Shown piece after piece: positions 31,630 to 42,364 of a DNA stretch of 64,000 nucleotides. Within the stretch, counting starts at the first letter, position 1. Each line of letters begins with the position of its first letter. The position numbers and the translations under genes were made by a program. The stretch is from Nilaparvata lugens. Taxonomy: Eukaryota; Arthropoda; Insecta; Hemiptera; Delphacidae. The DNA lies in contig NC_052516.1 of assembly GCF_014356525.2 (NCBI RefSeq), positions 22,784,929-22,848,928 of the forward strand, read 5' to 3'. The notes below the pieces were generated by a model that was given only the letters and a program-made list of their open reading frames with translations, made no database searches and was not told the DNA's origin.

Positions 31630-32403
31630 TGTGTGTGTTGGGTGGGTGTGTGTGTTGTGTGGGTGTGTGTTGTGTGGTGTGTGTGTGTGTGTGTGTGTGT
31701 ATATGAGGTGTAGGCGTCTGTTTTGTACGTGGGTGTATGTGCGTCTCTGTGTACAGGATATATCATTTGCCAATTAACGGAATGACGAAATTTGGAACTT
31801 AAGGTCCTTACAATATAAGGATCACGACAATTTCGATCAAATGCAATTCAAGATGGCGGCTAAAATGGAGAAAATGTTGTAAAAAACAGGGTTTTTCGCG
31901 ATTTTCACGAAATTGGCTCCAACGATTTTGACTAAATTCATACTTGAAATAGTCATTAATGAGCTCTATCAACTGCCCCAAGTCCAATATCTGTAAAAAT
32001 TTCAGGAGCTCCGCCAAAGGATCTATGCAAAGTTTGATTTCAGATAAACAATTTCAGGCTTCATATACAATTTAAACAAAAAATTCCGAATGAGAAAGAT
32101 TGAGCATGAAAATCTCTACAATTAATGTTCAGTAACATTTTCCCCTAAAATTGAAAATAAGCTCGAAGTTCGAGAAAATGTGATTATCCAATTGCAAACT
32201 GTTGGCAACTGTTGATTCTATCAAATGATTCACTATGAAGAGATAGCAGACCTCGTATGTCTCCAGCGTTATTGTCCTGTCACCAGCTGGCTAAGATCTT
32301 TGTTTATAAGTAGTAGACTTTAGATGCGCGAGAACACTGGCGTCAGGTGATCAATTTCCATAACGGCAAGGAAAGTTGTGTGAGTGCGCCACACCAGATT
32401 TTT
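31544..32403 (+). repeat. TG-containing repeat family C, first copy of a tandem pair
   Basis: Starts TTTTTACTTTCCTTGCCC, with a TG/TGG tract at 31580-31700, then AACGGAATGACGAAATTTGG, ATGGCGGCTAAAATGG, CAGGAGCTCCGCC and the end GTGCGCCACACCAGATTTTT (32403). Its 3' part and 250 bp of flanking DNA are repeated at 32745-33655. Confidence 0.75.
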
Positions 32404-32666
32404 AACCTTGGACAGGGTAACAGGTTGGTCTTTGCATGTAGTCTTATATGAAAATAAAATGTGATTCCTCAGAGATTTCTTCAATTTCTTCTGTGGAGGG
32501 TAAATAAATAGTCCTAATTTCAGAAAACTCTACTGAGCTCGAATAATTTTATTTTATTCAGACAATAACATCTAAATGGAGAACTCTACCATATTGAATG
32601 ATGATACACAAAACACAATTCATTAAATGATTTAATTTTTATTCATATTGATGTATCTTATGTGTG

Positions 32667-32701
<35 letters not shown>

Positions 32702-33681
32702 AATGTATGTGCGTCTGTGTACGTGTGTGTGTATGTGCGTCTGTGTACAGGATATATCATCTGCCAATTAACGGAATGACGAAATTTGGAACTTAAGGTC
32801 CTTACAATATAAGGATCACGAACAATTTCGATCAAATGCAATTCAAGATGGCGGCTAAAATGGAGAAAATGTTGTAAAAAACAGGGTTTTTCGCGATTTT
32901 CACGAAATTGGCTCCAACGATTTTGACTAAATTCATACTTGAAATAGTCATTAATGAGCTCTATCAACTGCCCCAAGTCCAATATCTGTAAAAATTTCAG
33001 GAGCTCCGCCAAAGGATCTATGCAAAGTTTGATTTCAGATAAACAATTATCAGGCTTCATATACAATTTAAACAAAAAATTCCGAATGAGAAAGATTGAG
33101 CATGAAAATCTCTACAATTAATGTTCAGTAACATTTTCCCCTAAAATTGAAAATAAGCTCGAAGTTCGAGAAAATGTGATTATCCAATTGCAAACTGTTG
33201 GCAACTGTTGATTCTATCAAATGATTCACTATGAAGAGATAGCAGACCTCGTATGTCTCCAGCGTTATTGTCCTGTCACCAGCTGGCTAAGATCTTTGTT
33301 TATAAGTAGTAGACTTTAGATGCGCGAGAACACTGGCGTCAGGTGATCAATTTCCATAACGGCAAGGAAAGTTGTGTGAGTGCGCCACACCAGATTTTTA
33401 ACCTTGGACAGGGTAACAGGTTGGTCTTTGCATGTAGTCTTATATGAAAATAAAATGTGATTCCTCAGAGATTTCTTCAATTTCTTCTGTGGAGGTAAAT
33501 AAATAGTCCTAATTTCAGAAAACTCTACTGAGCTCGAATAATTTTATTTTATTCAGACAATAACATCTAAATGGAGAACTCTACCATATTGAATGATGAT
33601 ACACAAAACACAATTCATTAAAATGATTTAATTTTTATTTCATATTGATGTATCTTATGTGTGTGTGTGTGTGTGTGTGTG
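31751..33681 (+). repeat. ~995-bp direct tandem duplication bounded by TG tracts
   Basis: GTACAGGATATATCAT at 31752 recurs at 32745, and CATATTGATGTATCTTATGT at 32644 recurs at 33641, giving a period of about 994-997 bp. Between them the copies are nearly identical, differing mainly by single-base indels (for example ACGACAATT/ACGAACAATT, GGAGGGTAAA/GGAGGTAAA, CATTAAATG/CATTAAAATG). Each unit holds the 3' part of a family C repeat plus about 250 bp of unrelated flank. TG tracts lie at the start, middle and end (31580-31755, 32656-32745, 33655-33681). Unequal exchange between TG tracts is the obvious mechanism; an assembly artefact is possible. Confidence 0.85.
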
Positions 33682-33769
33682 AATAAATAAATTAATAAAT
33701 AAATAGTAATATTCAGAAAAACTAACTATAAACTTGACTATAAACTTCAGACTTCAATCACAGCAAATA

Positions 33770-34203
33770 CAGTAGAACTCCAATTATCCGAACTCCGACC
33801 ATCTGAATCGCCGATTATCCGAATCACTCTCAGAAAAAAATTTGTCCAAAAAATGCAAAGTGCGCTATTATTCTTCCCCCCGCGAAGCCAGTGTTTGCGC
33901 GTTCGAACACTATTATCCTTCCCTCCGCGAAGTCAGTGTAGGCAAAACATGTGGTATGAGTCCCCACTCCAGTTCCGTTTCAAAAACAATGATTTTTATT
34001 TCTAAACTTGTACATAATTTCATTTTATTTATATTTAAAACATGTGAAAATATCATGTTTCTTTCATCTAATTCAATAAAAAATAGTGCAATATCAAAAC
34101 GTAGCTTATTTCTCTCCAATGGCAATTTAAAAAAAAACGTATCCGAATATTTGATTTTAATGGATCCCGGTCCCCATTAATTCGGATAATTGAAGTTCTA
34201 CTG
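33770..34203. mobile_element. pogo/Tigger-like MITE, 434 bp
   Basis: Inverted ends CAGTAGAACTCCAATTATCC and GGATAATTGAAGTTCTACTG are flanked by TA on both sides (33768-33769 and 34204-34205). CAGTA-start tips with TA target duplication are characteristic of the pogo/Tigger group of Tc1/mariner elements. Inside is a ~65-bp imperfect direct repeat (CTATTATTCTTCCCCCCGCG and CTATTATCCTTCCCTCCGCG). No transposase: the 112-codon plus frame across it has no helix-turn-helix or DDE motif. Confidence 0.8.
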
Positions 34204-34600
34204 TAAATATATTCTTATTCAGAGTGTCATAGATACACAACGCATATAAAGCTCATGAGTCTGAAATGCCTACTTATACACTGTATTTGTATCCAATTTC
34301 TTCAAGATGTTGTGTAGTTTTTGGTCAGGAGAACATAAGTTTGTCTGCCGCCATTATTTGATAGTTCATTTAGCGTTAACCAATGTGCACCATTTGAAGG
34401 CGAACCAGCGTTACTTTCAGTTATGAAAACTGATTGCAATCAATAATTCTGAGGTTGAAGAAGATTGAAACTTAAACTTTCAATTTTTTAAAACCAGAAA
34501 AAGAAGAATTTTCGTGGCTGGAGCTCTAGGCTTCTTTTCCAGTCATACCAAAAACTATTGTATTTTGTTTGTGTATCTGTACATTTCTTCAATGACTGGA
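34204..34600. other. spacer, no gene seen
   Basis: No recognised feature. Confidence 0.3.
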
Positions 34601-34604
34601 TTTC

Positions 34605-34931
34605 TCATTATATATTAAGTCATAGACAGAAAATGTTCAAATCTGGTACAGAGGCTTAGGTAGGGTCTAAAAATGTTGTTATGCGGTGACTTTTATATTT
34701 CATCAAATATACGCCCAAAATCATCGTTTTTCCAACGTTTTCTCAGCTTTTCTGCAATTTCTCACCGTTTTCTCATCGAGCGAGGAAGTACTTTGACTTT
34801 CTGATGGAATGAAGCATGCTAAAATGAAAAATGCAGCCGAGCGAATCGAGCCCGCTTATCTCATTTTTGGACGATCCAGCCGGTGGTCCAGGCTGGACGG
34901 ATATGGCGAGCAAAGCGAGCCTGACGGCTAG
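34605..34931 (+). mobile_element. 5'-truncated Helitron
   Basis: Carries GACAGAAAATGTTCAAATC, ACGCCCAAAATCATCGTTTT, TACTTTGACTTTCTGAT and the 3' end GCGAGCCTGACGGCTAG before T, matching 22113-22862. The 5' TC end with the CACTCACTGACT repeats is missing. The 3' palindromic block is shortened relative to other copies. Confidence 0.7.
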
Positions 34932-35439
34932 TAATATAATATTATGGTGAAGTAAATTCACGTGGCTTTTGTTGGTGGGGGAGTCCCTTGCGGGAAGAAA
35001 TAGTATGGTTATTTATCTATATGAATTGAAGGGCTTGAACAAAATAGCTTATAAAAATACTCAGGATATATATTCCACTACCAAATAGCATGATACACTG
35101 TTTTACAAGTTAGATACTACAGTTTAAAATGTTTAAAAGATTATCATGCCTATAGTTTGAATGCTCCTCCCACTGTGGGCATGACTTCTCTCAGCCAAAG
35201 GCAGAGCTCAGCCTTGATAGGTCAATCAACGACCAATCATATAGTTCCGTTCTCTCTATAATATTCTATACACTACAGGTTAAAGTTTGAGCTCTCAATT
35301 TACCAGCAATCAGCAATCGATGATGGTTCAGCAATAGGAATTGGATTCTAATAAATAGGTGGTTGTAATTATTTTTTTGTTCGTTAATTTATTAAAACAA
35401 ATCAATGATTGACAGAGAATCAACTGGATAACCCCAATA
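34932..35439. other. spacer, no gene seen
   Basis: No recognised element or frame. Confidence 0.3.
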
Positions 35440-35545
35440 CTGTTCCTCTCTCAAGTTTTGATACATAATTTTCATTTCATTTTTACAAAAAAAAAAACAC
35501 AGATCGGGAGAGAAAAACAAGAGATATCTTGAACTACTTTTCTCG
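35440..35545 (-). mobile_element. LINE tail fragment, minus
   Basis: TTTGATACATAATTTTCATT, AACACAGATCGGGAGAGAAA and AGATATCTTGAACTA are the reverse complement of 37170-37255. Confidence 0.5.
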
Positions 35546-35722
35546 AAATGAGAGAATCCTTAGTACAGTAAAATGAGATTTTATTTCCAAGTTCCAGTTC
35601 CAGTTCTTATGACTAAGGACATAATCTCTTCCAATTCAATTAATTAGAATGTTGAAAGGTGCTTGAGAGCATTTAAAAGGAAAATATTGACTATTAAAAC
35701 TTAACAGAGCTCTTGAATCGTT

Positions 35723-35899
35723 AGGCTGGTCAGACACCGATTAGTCAAGACAAGACTAGTCACGTTCAGTCACAATACTTCAATAGTTCATGTCTAATTG
35801 CAATGACTAATCAGTGTGTTTTGCGTCATAATCAGCAATGTGAAGTATTGTGACTAAACGTGACTAGTCTTGTCTTGACTAATCGGTGTGTGACCAGCC
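35723..35899. mobile_element. palindromic MITE I, 177 bp
   Basis: The outer 41 bp at each end are inverted repeats with a single mismatch (GGCTGGTCAGACACCGATTA against TAATCGGTGTGTGACCAGCC), continuing through GTCAAGACAAGACTAGTCAC. The centre also pairs weakly (CACAATACTTCA / TGAAGTATTGTG). It directly precedes repeat H copy 2. No clear target duplication was found. Confidence 0.8.
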
Positions 35900-35913
35900 G
35901 GGCGTAATATTAT

Positions 35914-36664
35914 TTTCCTCCACCTACTGTTTAAAGTACTTACTTTACTCCCTGGAACATAATACTAAAGTGTCAATTTCTCGCTCTCGGTACTAAAAAA
36001 CAGAAAAACTGCCTAGGGAGGAAAAGTAACTCCATTTAAATAACATGGGAAGCATCTCTATTTTAAAAACGTACATTTGAAATAGGTTAGAAGGTCTAAG
36101 CTCAGATGGATGAGGAAGCATATAGAGTAGTCATTAAACCAACTAAATTCAATACCTCAACCAGACATTTGATCAATATATGAAATTTATGTTTGTATGC
36201 TAAAATTATTACAAACTTCATATCACTATACTAAAAAAATGTATATATTTTTTTTATTCCATGTTATTCGAAATACCAGCCAACGAATAATCCTCATCAA
36301 CTAATCAAATTTGAAACGGGAACTTCATGATAGCTGTAGTTGTGGCGGCCATTGTTGTTACAACTTTTGCCGACAATAGCGCATAGCGCTGTCGGCGTAG
36401 AACTGTGAATACAAGCCAGCTGTTTCTGTTCACTTTTCAGATTATGTTGTAACACATTGTTTGGTAAAGTACGTTTTTAAAAATTATTTTATTTGCAGTT
36501 TTTATGAAAATGTAGGTGGAGGAAAAATGTTGTGTATATCAAGAGTGAAAAATGATTTTTCTCCCTCAGGAAAATTGTTGCCCTCGGCTTCGCCTCGGGC
36601 TTCAAACTTTTCCATCAGGGAGAAAAAACAGTACTCTTCACTCTAGATATACAAATAACTATTA
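35914..36664 (+). repeat. dispersed repeat family H, copy 2 (~750 bp)
   Basis: Matches 7799-8570 along its length, including CTCCACCTACTGTTTAAAGT, the GTTACAACTTTTGCCGA segment and the CCTCGGCTTCGCCTCGGGC block near 36580-36600. Confidence 0.7.
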
Positions 36665-36760
36665 TTGATTCATACAATAAGTACATCATCAAAATGATAG
36701 GGAGAGAATAAAATAAGGTAACCTTGTGCTATTCCTCTCCCAAATTTAGATAAAATTACA
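36665..36760 (-). mobile_element. LINE 3' tail, minus
   Basis: ATACAATAAGTACATCATCA, GATAGGGAGAGAATAAAATA and CCTCTCCCAAATTTAGAT match the 3' UTR of the LINE at 24050-24490. It begins exactly where repeat H copy 2 ends. Confidence 0.6.
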
Positions 36761-36984
36761 CATAGTTCGAAATAAGTTAAGTCTTGTAGTTGTTCACTTC
36801 ACATTCCATATTAAAAAAGGAGCAAATCTGTTCACAAAATAAAAACTGAGTTCAGTATGAAAACAACAATAAGTGAGCTGAAAACAGGCAGAATTAGCAA
36901 CAAATCGTGACCACATAACTTGAGTTCAGACATCGTAAACCTCCATAATTGGATATTAAACGATGAGTGCCCATTCTGCTGTAA

Positions 36985-37080
36985 TAGGATTCACTACAAT
37001 CTGTCAGCATTGTTTTAATCGGAAGCACTGCTGTTATACAATAAGGAACGCTGACAGTTAATGCTGAATCTCACCACAAG
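36985..37080 (+). repeat. palindromic-satellite monomer
   Basis: GATTCACTACAATCTGTCAG and CATTGTTTTAATCGGAAGCA, then GGAACGCTGACAGTTAATGC, match the unit at 8880-9400. Confidence 0.5.
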
Positions 37081-37169
37081 TCATAACTTTCATACTTTGT
37101 TCAAATTTCGTGAGAAACGTTGGAGCCGTTTTCGAGACCCGGTGACACACAGACATATAAACATAAATA

Positions 37170-37255
37170 GTTCAAGATATCTTCAGTTTTTCTCTCCCGA
37201 TCTGTGTTTTTTTTCTGTAAAAATTAATTTAATATTATGTATCAAAACTTAAGAG
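37170..37255 (+). mobile_element. LINE tail fragment, plus
   Basis: The reverse complement of 35440-35545 (TAGTTCAAGATATCTTC, TTTTCTCTCCCGATCTGTG, TATGTATCAAAACTT). Confidence 0.5.
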
Positions 37256-37283
37256 ATGAACATATAAACAGAAATTACTCCCT

Positions 37284-38270
37284 TAAGGTGGACGGTCCAC
37301 TAGAACCGTTTTCGTCCGAACTAGCATCGGCCGAAAACTACCGAACGCAACCGAACGATCCCCCAACAAAGAAAAGAATAGATGCTCGTCCATTGCAACA
37401 GGTTCGTCCATACGGCCGTGCACGGCCGTCTCTGGCCGATTAATTTTTCGATCCGAATTGAATAGGATTTCCCGGCCGAACTAACTAGTCGAGCTGAGAC
37501 AACAAAGTGTTCCTAACCTAAAATTGTTTCACAGTCTTGTTTGTATTTGTTTTTGAAGTTATTCTGTTTTATAAAGTTGTAACTCTGGACAATGAAAAGT
37601 TGATAAGTTTGGTTCAAGAGCATGTTCCATTGCGAGACAAAAGATATCATCGTCGTGATGTTCAAAGGAATGTGTAGACAAAGATTACTGAACAAATATT
37701 TTCCCTATTTTTTATTAATTCTCTATCAAAATCTGATGTATATTTCTTATTTTATTTTTGCAATTTGTATTTGTTTTCTTTCATATCATATACTTGAAAT
37801 CTTTGAAATTGAATATTTATTTTGTCCAAGTTTATTTATCTTGTGTAAATCGTTTTTTTCTTTAACTGGGCACCCGCCGAAAAACCTGTGGGTTTGGCAG
37901 GACCCTCAATTGTTTGTATTGTGAATAAAAATTCTGATTTGATTTTTGATTTGAATAGAATCTGAAGGTAAGATTATTGTAATGAATAACTAATTCAGTG
38001 GATATTTGTTTATTCAATTTTCAAAATCTCAATATAATCATTGTTTATGAAAAATTTTGGTAGCTATGATAGTATAGTTGATTCAATAATTGGCAACCAG
38101 CCAACTACTGAACTAGACTGACGTAAACGGTTCCAATGGACGACAATATTCGGCTGAATTAACGGCCGAACGGATCTGTTGAATACGGTTCCAGTGGACG
38201 ACCATATTCGGCCGAATTAACGGCCGAACGGATCTGTTGAATACGGTTTCAGTGGATGGTTACCCTAGTA
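37284..38270. mobile_element. TIR element K (~985 bp), GC-rich ends
   Basis: The left end AAGGTGGACGGTCCACTAGA followed by ACCGTTTTCG faces a right end containing CGGTTTCAGTGGATGGTTAC in inverse orientation, about 25 bp of imperfect TIR. CGGCC-rich words (TACGGCCGTGCACGGCCG, a near palindrome) fill the left subterminal region. At the right, a 58-bp unit with CGGCCGAATTAACGGCCGAA is repeated 2.4 times (38127-38270). The middle holds a retrotransposon tail (GGGTTTGGCAGGACCCTC, GTGAATAAAAATTCTGATTT near 37870-37960). No transposase was recognised. Confidence 0.65.
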
Positions 38271-38650
38271 ATGTAGGATTCATTCCTCATCGCACTCCAA
38301 TTGACAAATTATTATCACATACAAAACCAGGTTTACCAACCGCACTATAATTCAGTTTCAGGTAACAGAACTACCAACTGAGCACACACTAATTGAATTA
38401 CAGTCGTAATCACGATTCTAATTTTTACGAATCAGTCATGCCAACGAAATTGAAATGCTGTCTCGAAAAAGTGCCTGCAATGGTTGTGTAATATGAGCCG
38501 GCAATAGAAATTACAGATTTGATAATAACGGTTACACGATTCTGACATGATAACCGTGAATTGAAGACGTTATTTGATTAGTATGCAAGACTGGTCAAAT
38601 AGTTCTATAGTCCTGATAGGCCTATATGAAACTGCGTTATCAGATGACAG
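38271..38650. other. spacer, no gene seen
   Basis: No recognised element or frame. Confidence 0.3.
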
Positions 38651-38654
38651 ATGA

Positions 38655-39035
38655 TTGGGCTGACAAGAGAGAGGTCGAAGAGATAGAAAACGAGGAGGGG
38701 GAAGAAGAAATAGAGTAAAAGGAAATTATGATGATGTAGGAGAAAAGAAGAAAAAGAGGGTAGAAAGAATAGAATAGAATAGCTGCTTTTATTCTTACCT
38801 AGGAGGGCGGAGTTGGGGCGCAGCCGGCCCTCTCTTACACTCAACCCTCAACGAAGAAGGAAAGAAGAAGAAAGAAGAAGGAAAAGAAGGTGTGAGGAGA
38901 AGATGAAGGAGGAGAAGATAAAGGAAAATAATAAAAGGTGTTAAGAAAAAGGAAGAGGAAACAGAGGAGAAGGAGAAGGAAGAGGTGAGGAAGGAGAAGG
39001 ATGAGGAGGAGGAGGAGAGAATAAGTGGAAGTACT
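38655..39035. repeat. purine-rich low-complexity tract
   Basis: GA-rich plus strand with GAAGAAGG and GAGGAGGAGG runs. Confidence 0.75.
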
Positions 39036-39258
39036 TCATGTAGAATAACTAGTAGTTCTGTGAACAGTAGACCTCACGCCGTATTCTCATCCACAAGTAC
39101 CTGAACCTGATTGAAACTATAGACCTTATGGAAATACAGCAATGGACTGGCTTCTCCACACATCTGTGTAATCACTTGTCAGCTGATTTATGATGAATCC
39201 TTCTCCTTCCTCACCTCTTCCTCCTCCTTCTCCTCTGTTTCCTCTTCCTTTTTCCTAT
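38945..39258. repeat. ~58-bp inverted repeat spaced by ~200 bp
   Basis: GAAAAAGGAAGAGGAAACAG at 38945 and following bases through AGGAAGGAGAAGGA at 39003 recur as a close reverse complement at 39200-39258 (ending CTGTTTCCTCTTCCTTTTTC). The arms are non-random purine/pyrimidine sequence, so a hairpin or cruciform is possible. The spacer includes a normal-composition stretch. Confidence 0.7.
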
Positions 39259-39680
39259 AGTCTGATTTCTTCTCTAATATTGGCGTATGAGGAAGGCTCC
39301 TTTTTCCTTTTATATTATCCTTGAAATGCAGAATTTCACAAAACCTAGTATATACGCCGACGCGCAATTAAAAAAGGAACATACCTGTCAAATTTCATAA
39401 AAATCTATTACCGCGTTTCGCCGTAAATGCGCAACATATAAACATTTAAACATTAAGAGAAATGCCAAACTTCGCTCGGTCAATAAAGTGGATTTTTGAC
39501 AATATTTCCAGTCTCTTCAATTATGTTCGAAAACAGCTGATCAATAACTTTTCATTATTTGTGCTATGTTTATTTTTCAAGAATAAAAACATTTTTAATA
39601 GTATTAACATTAAAAAGCCATTAATATTGCCATTTAAAAGTGTCAGCTTATTTATGATGAATAATTCTATAGTCTGATTT
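39190..39680 (+). repeat. M-containing repeat unit, first copy
   Basis: TTCTCTAATATTGGCGTATG, AGGAAGGCTCCTTT, then M family blocks (CGCCGACGCGCAATTAAAAA, GTCAAATTTCATAAAAATC, CGCGTTTCGCCGTAAATGCG). The segment TTCTCTAATATTGGCG to AACATTxAAACA recurs at 40632-40820, after the C insertion. TTATGATGAAT and AGTCTGATTT phrases also flank the copy on both sides. Confidence 0.6.
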
Positions 39681-39813
39681 TTACTTTCCTTGCCCTATTA
39701 CCATAGGTAAGGAAAGTATTGCTTTCCGAAGAAAATTAAGGTACCCCAATTTCTAAATTTCTATACGTTTCAAGGTCCCCTGAGTCCAAAAAACTGGTTT
39801 TTGGGTATTGGTC

Positions 39814-39874
<61 letters not shown>

Positions 39875-39879
39875 TGTGT

Positions 39880-39968
<89 letters not shown>

Positions 39969-40632
39969 TGTGTATGAGTGTATGTGCGTCTGTGTACACG
40001 ATATCTCATCTCCCAATAAACGGAATGACTTGAAATTTGGAACTTAAGGTCATTTCACTATAAGGATCCGACACGAACAATTTCGATCAAATGCAATTCA
40101 AGATGGCGGCTAAAATGGCGAGAATGTTGTCAAAATCAGGGTTTTTCGTGATTTTCTCGGAAACGGCTCCAACGATTTTGATCAAATTCATACCTAAAAT
40201 AGTCATGGATAAGCTCTATCAACTGCCACAAGTCCCATATCTGTAAAAATTTCAGGAGCTCCGCCCTAGCAATTCAGATAGATTCCCAATTATCAGGCTT
40301 CAGATAAAATTGAAACAAAAAAAAATCAAGTGGAGTAGATTGAGCATGAAAATCTCTACAATTAATGTTCAGTAACATTTTCACCTAAAATTGAAAATAA
40401 GCTTTAAATTCGAGAAAATGTGATTATTTAATTGCAAATTATTGTTGATTCTATTAAATCATTCACTATGGAGAGATAGCAGACCTCATGTGCGTCTCCA
40501 GCGTTATTGCCCTGTCACCAGCTGGCTCAAATCTTTGAATAGTAGACTTGTGATGCGCGGGAACACTAGGGTCAGGTGATCAATTTTCATAACGGCAAGG
40601 AAAGTTGTGTGAGTGTGCCACACCAGATTTTT
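39677..40632 (+). repeat. TG-containing repeat family C, complete copy
   Basis: Full 5' to 3' order from TTTACTTTCCTTGCCCTATT through a long TG tract (39817-39975) to GTGTGCCACACCAGATTTTT. It lies between the two copies of the M-containing unit, splitting what would be an AGTCTGATTT-CTCTAATATTGG junction. GATTTTT occurs on both sides but is also the usual 3' end of the family, so a target duplication is not proven. Confidence 0.75.
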
Positions 40633-40825
40633 TCTCTAATATTGGCGTATGAAGAAGGCTCCTTTCTCCTTTTATATTGTCCTTGAAATTCAAAATTCTC
40701 AAAAACTTTGTATATACGTCGACGCGCAATTAAAAAAAGAACATACCTGTCAAATTTCATGAAAATCTTTTAACGCTTTTCGCCGTAAATGCGCAACATA
40801 TAAACATTCAAACAAGTAGAGAAGA
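40632..40825 (+). repeat. M-containing repeat unit, second partial copy
   Basis: CTCTAATATTGGCGTATGAA, ATACGTCGACGCGCAATTAA and CGCCGTAAATGCGCAACATA as in 39270-39450. Confidence 0.6.
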
Positions 40826-40854
40826 ATTGGGAAAACTGAGAAGCTTTTTTGCTC

Positions 40855-41132
40855 GAAATCCCCCTCCCCCCTCTCCCCCCCGTCCATCCCTCCTCCCTTC
40901 CCCCCCCTGTAGGGCGGGGGGTGTTCTAAAATAGATTTCCCCCTCCCCCTGTCCAGTGGAGGTGAGGGGGAGAGAGTGAGAGGGTGATATATCTTTCTCT
41001 CTCTTTCTAAATCCCCTTCCCCCTGTCCAGTGGAGGTGAGGGGAGAGAGTGAGAGGGTGATATATCTTTCTCTCTCTTTCTAAAAATAGATTTCCCCCTC
41101 CCCCTGTCCAGTCGAGGTGAGGGGGAGTGAGT
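40855..41132. repeat. GC-rich minisatellite, ~78-bp unit, running into the gap
   Basis: TTCCCCCTCCCCCTGTCCAG, TGGAGGTGAGGGGGAGAGAG and TGATATATCTTTCTCTCTCT recur three times from 40938 to the gap at 41133, at intervals of about 75-85 bp. The preceding 60 bases are C-rich. Confidence 0.85.
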
Positions 41133-41232
41133 NNNNNNNNNNNNNNNNNNNNNNNNNNNNNNNNNNNNNNNNNNNNNNNNNNNNNNNNNNNNNNNNNNNN
41201 NNNNNNNNNNNNNNNNNNNNNNNNNNNNNNNN
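41133..41232. other. assembly gap of 100 N
   Basis: Exactly 100 N, the conventional placeholder for a gap of unknown length. It falls in the minisatellite, and different sequence (TTTTAGAGGTGAAGTGAAG) follows. Confidence 0.98.
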
Positions 41233-41369
41233 TTTTAGAGGTGAAGTGAAGATGTTGAAGGAGCATATTACGAAATCTTTCTCAACAGATTAATAGGTAT
41301 CACACGATTTCGATTTCATACTATTAGACCTACTACTCTCTTGGGTCAAGTATTTGGAATGCTCGACAA

Positions 41370-41655
41370 GGATACTCAGAAAGAAGAAGAAGTCTAAGAA
41401 GATGGAGAAGTAGTAGAAGGAGAAGAGGTAGGAGGAAGGAGAAGAAGAAGATGGAGAAGAAGAAAATGAGGTGAATAAAGAGGATACTGAGACGAATGAC
41501 GAGATGAAGGTGAAGGATAAGAAGGAGAAGAAGAAGAAGAAGAAGAAGAAGAGAAGAAGAAGAAGAAGAAGAAGAAGAAGAAGAAGAAGAAGAAGAAGAA
41601 AAGAGAATGAGTAGAATGTGGAGGATATGAAGATGAATGAGGAAGTGGAAAAATA
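41370..41655. repeat. (GAA)n-dominated microsatellite
   Basis: GAA/GGA units with a nearly pure core at 41526-41600. Confidence 0.95.
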
Positions 41656-41952
41656 AGAGAGAATGCTTTTCTTTTGAAAATTCTATTCAGAATGGTTGAT
41701 CTGCAGGATAATCAACATTACAGAATAACTACTATAGCAATAAGTACATGAATGAAGTAGTAGGTGAAAGGTCGAGAATGTGTATGTATTGAGATTGCAT
41801 TAAGAATAATTGAAAACTATCTGCTGAAACTATTCTGAGAATGTTTGACTTGTTTTTCTAGTATTAGAAGGTGAATACTGTTGAAATTAACTATGATTAT
41901 TTTGCATTTCAGATACTGTTGTTGGTGAGATGTGATATCTATTCATAATTAT

Positions 41953-42236
41953 TATTTTCTGAAATAATTCAATTTATTCAAAGTGTGGTGATATTAAGTA
42001 CAATATTCGACTATAATTTGGTATTTCAATCATTCTAAATTAAAAAATTTTAGCTCATATATATTTTTGGACAGAACTTCGAACTTTAACTTTCCTGAGT
42101 AAGAACATAACCTATTTTTTGGACATTTCATTATTCATCAAAATTTGGGAACAGAATAGTTTTGGGCTATGCCTGTTGTTCTATCCCGATCATATTCATA
42201 TGATTTGTAATTATATCAAATAATAAATAAATAAAT
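41953..42236 (+). mobile_element. LINE 3' tail type 1, longer copy
   Basis: Matches the insert at 26285-26566 over about 280 bp: TCAAAGTGTGGTGATATTAA, TGGACAGAACTTCGAACTTT, AACCTATTTTTTGGACATTT and TGCCTGTTGTTCTATCCCGA, ending (AATA)n. Confidence 0.7.
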
Positions 42237-42364
42237 AATAAAACACTGGTATTTTTTCAAAAATATCACTAATTTATTGTAGAATTACTAACATGTTTCA
42301 ATGTTTCAACACCAATGTTACCATCGTCAAAAAGTGATATTTTTGATAAAATCCCAGTCTTTTC

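Noticed and set aside
32632..33075. 147-codon minus frame similar to one at 31808-32017
   Set aside because: The similarity is due to the tandem DNA duplication of a non-coding family C repeat, not to a gene family.
39736..40047. Frames of Thr-His and Cys-Val repeats on both strands (also at 5889, 25112 and 31347)
   Set aside because: All lie on TG/CA tracts of family C repeats.
39676..40633. GATTTTT on both sides of a family C copy as a target duplication
   Set aside because: GATTTTT is also the normal 3' end of other C copies, so the match may be intrinsic.
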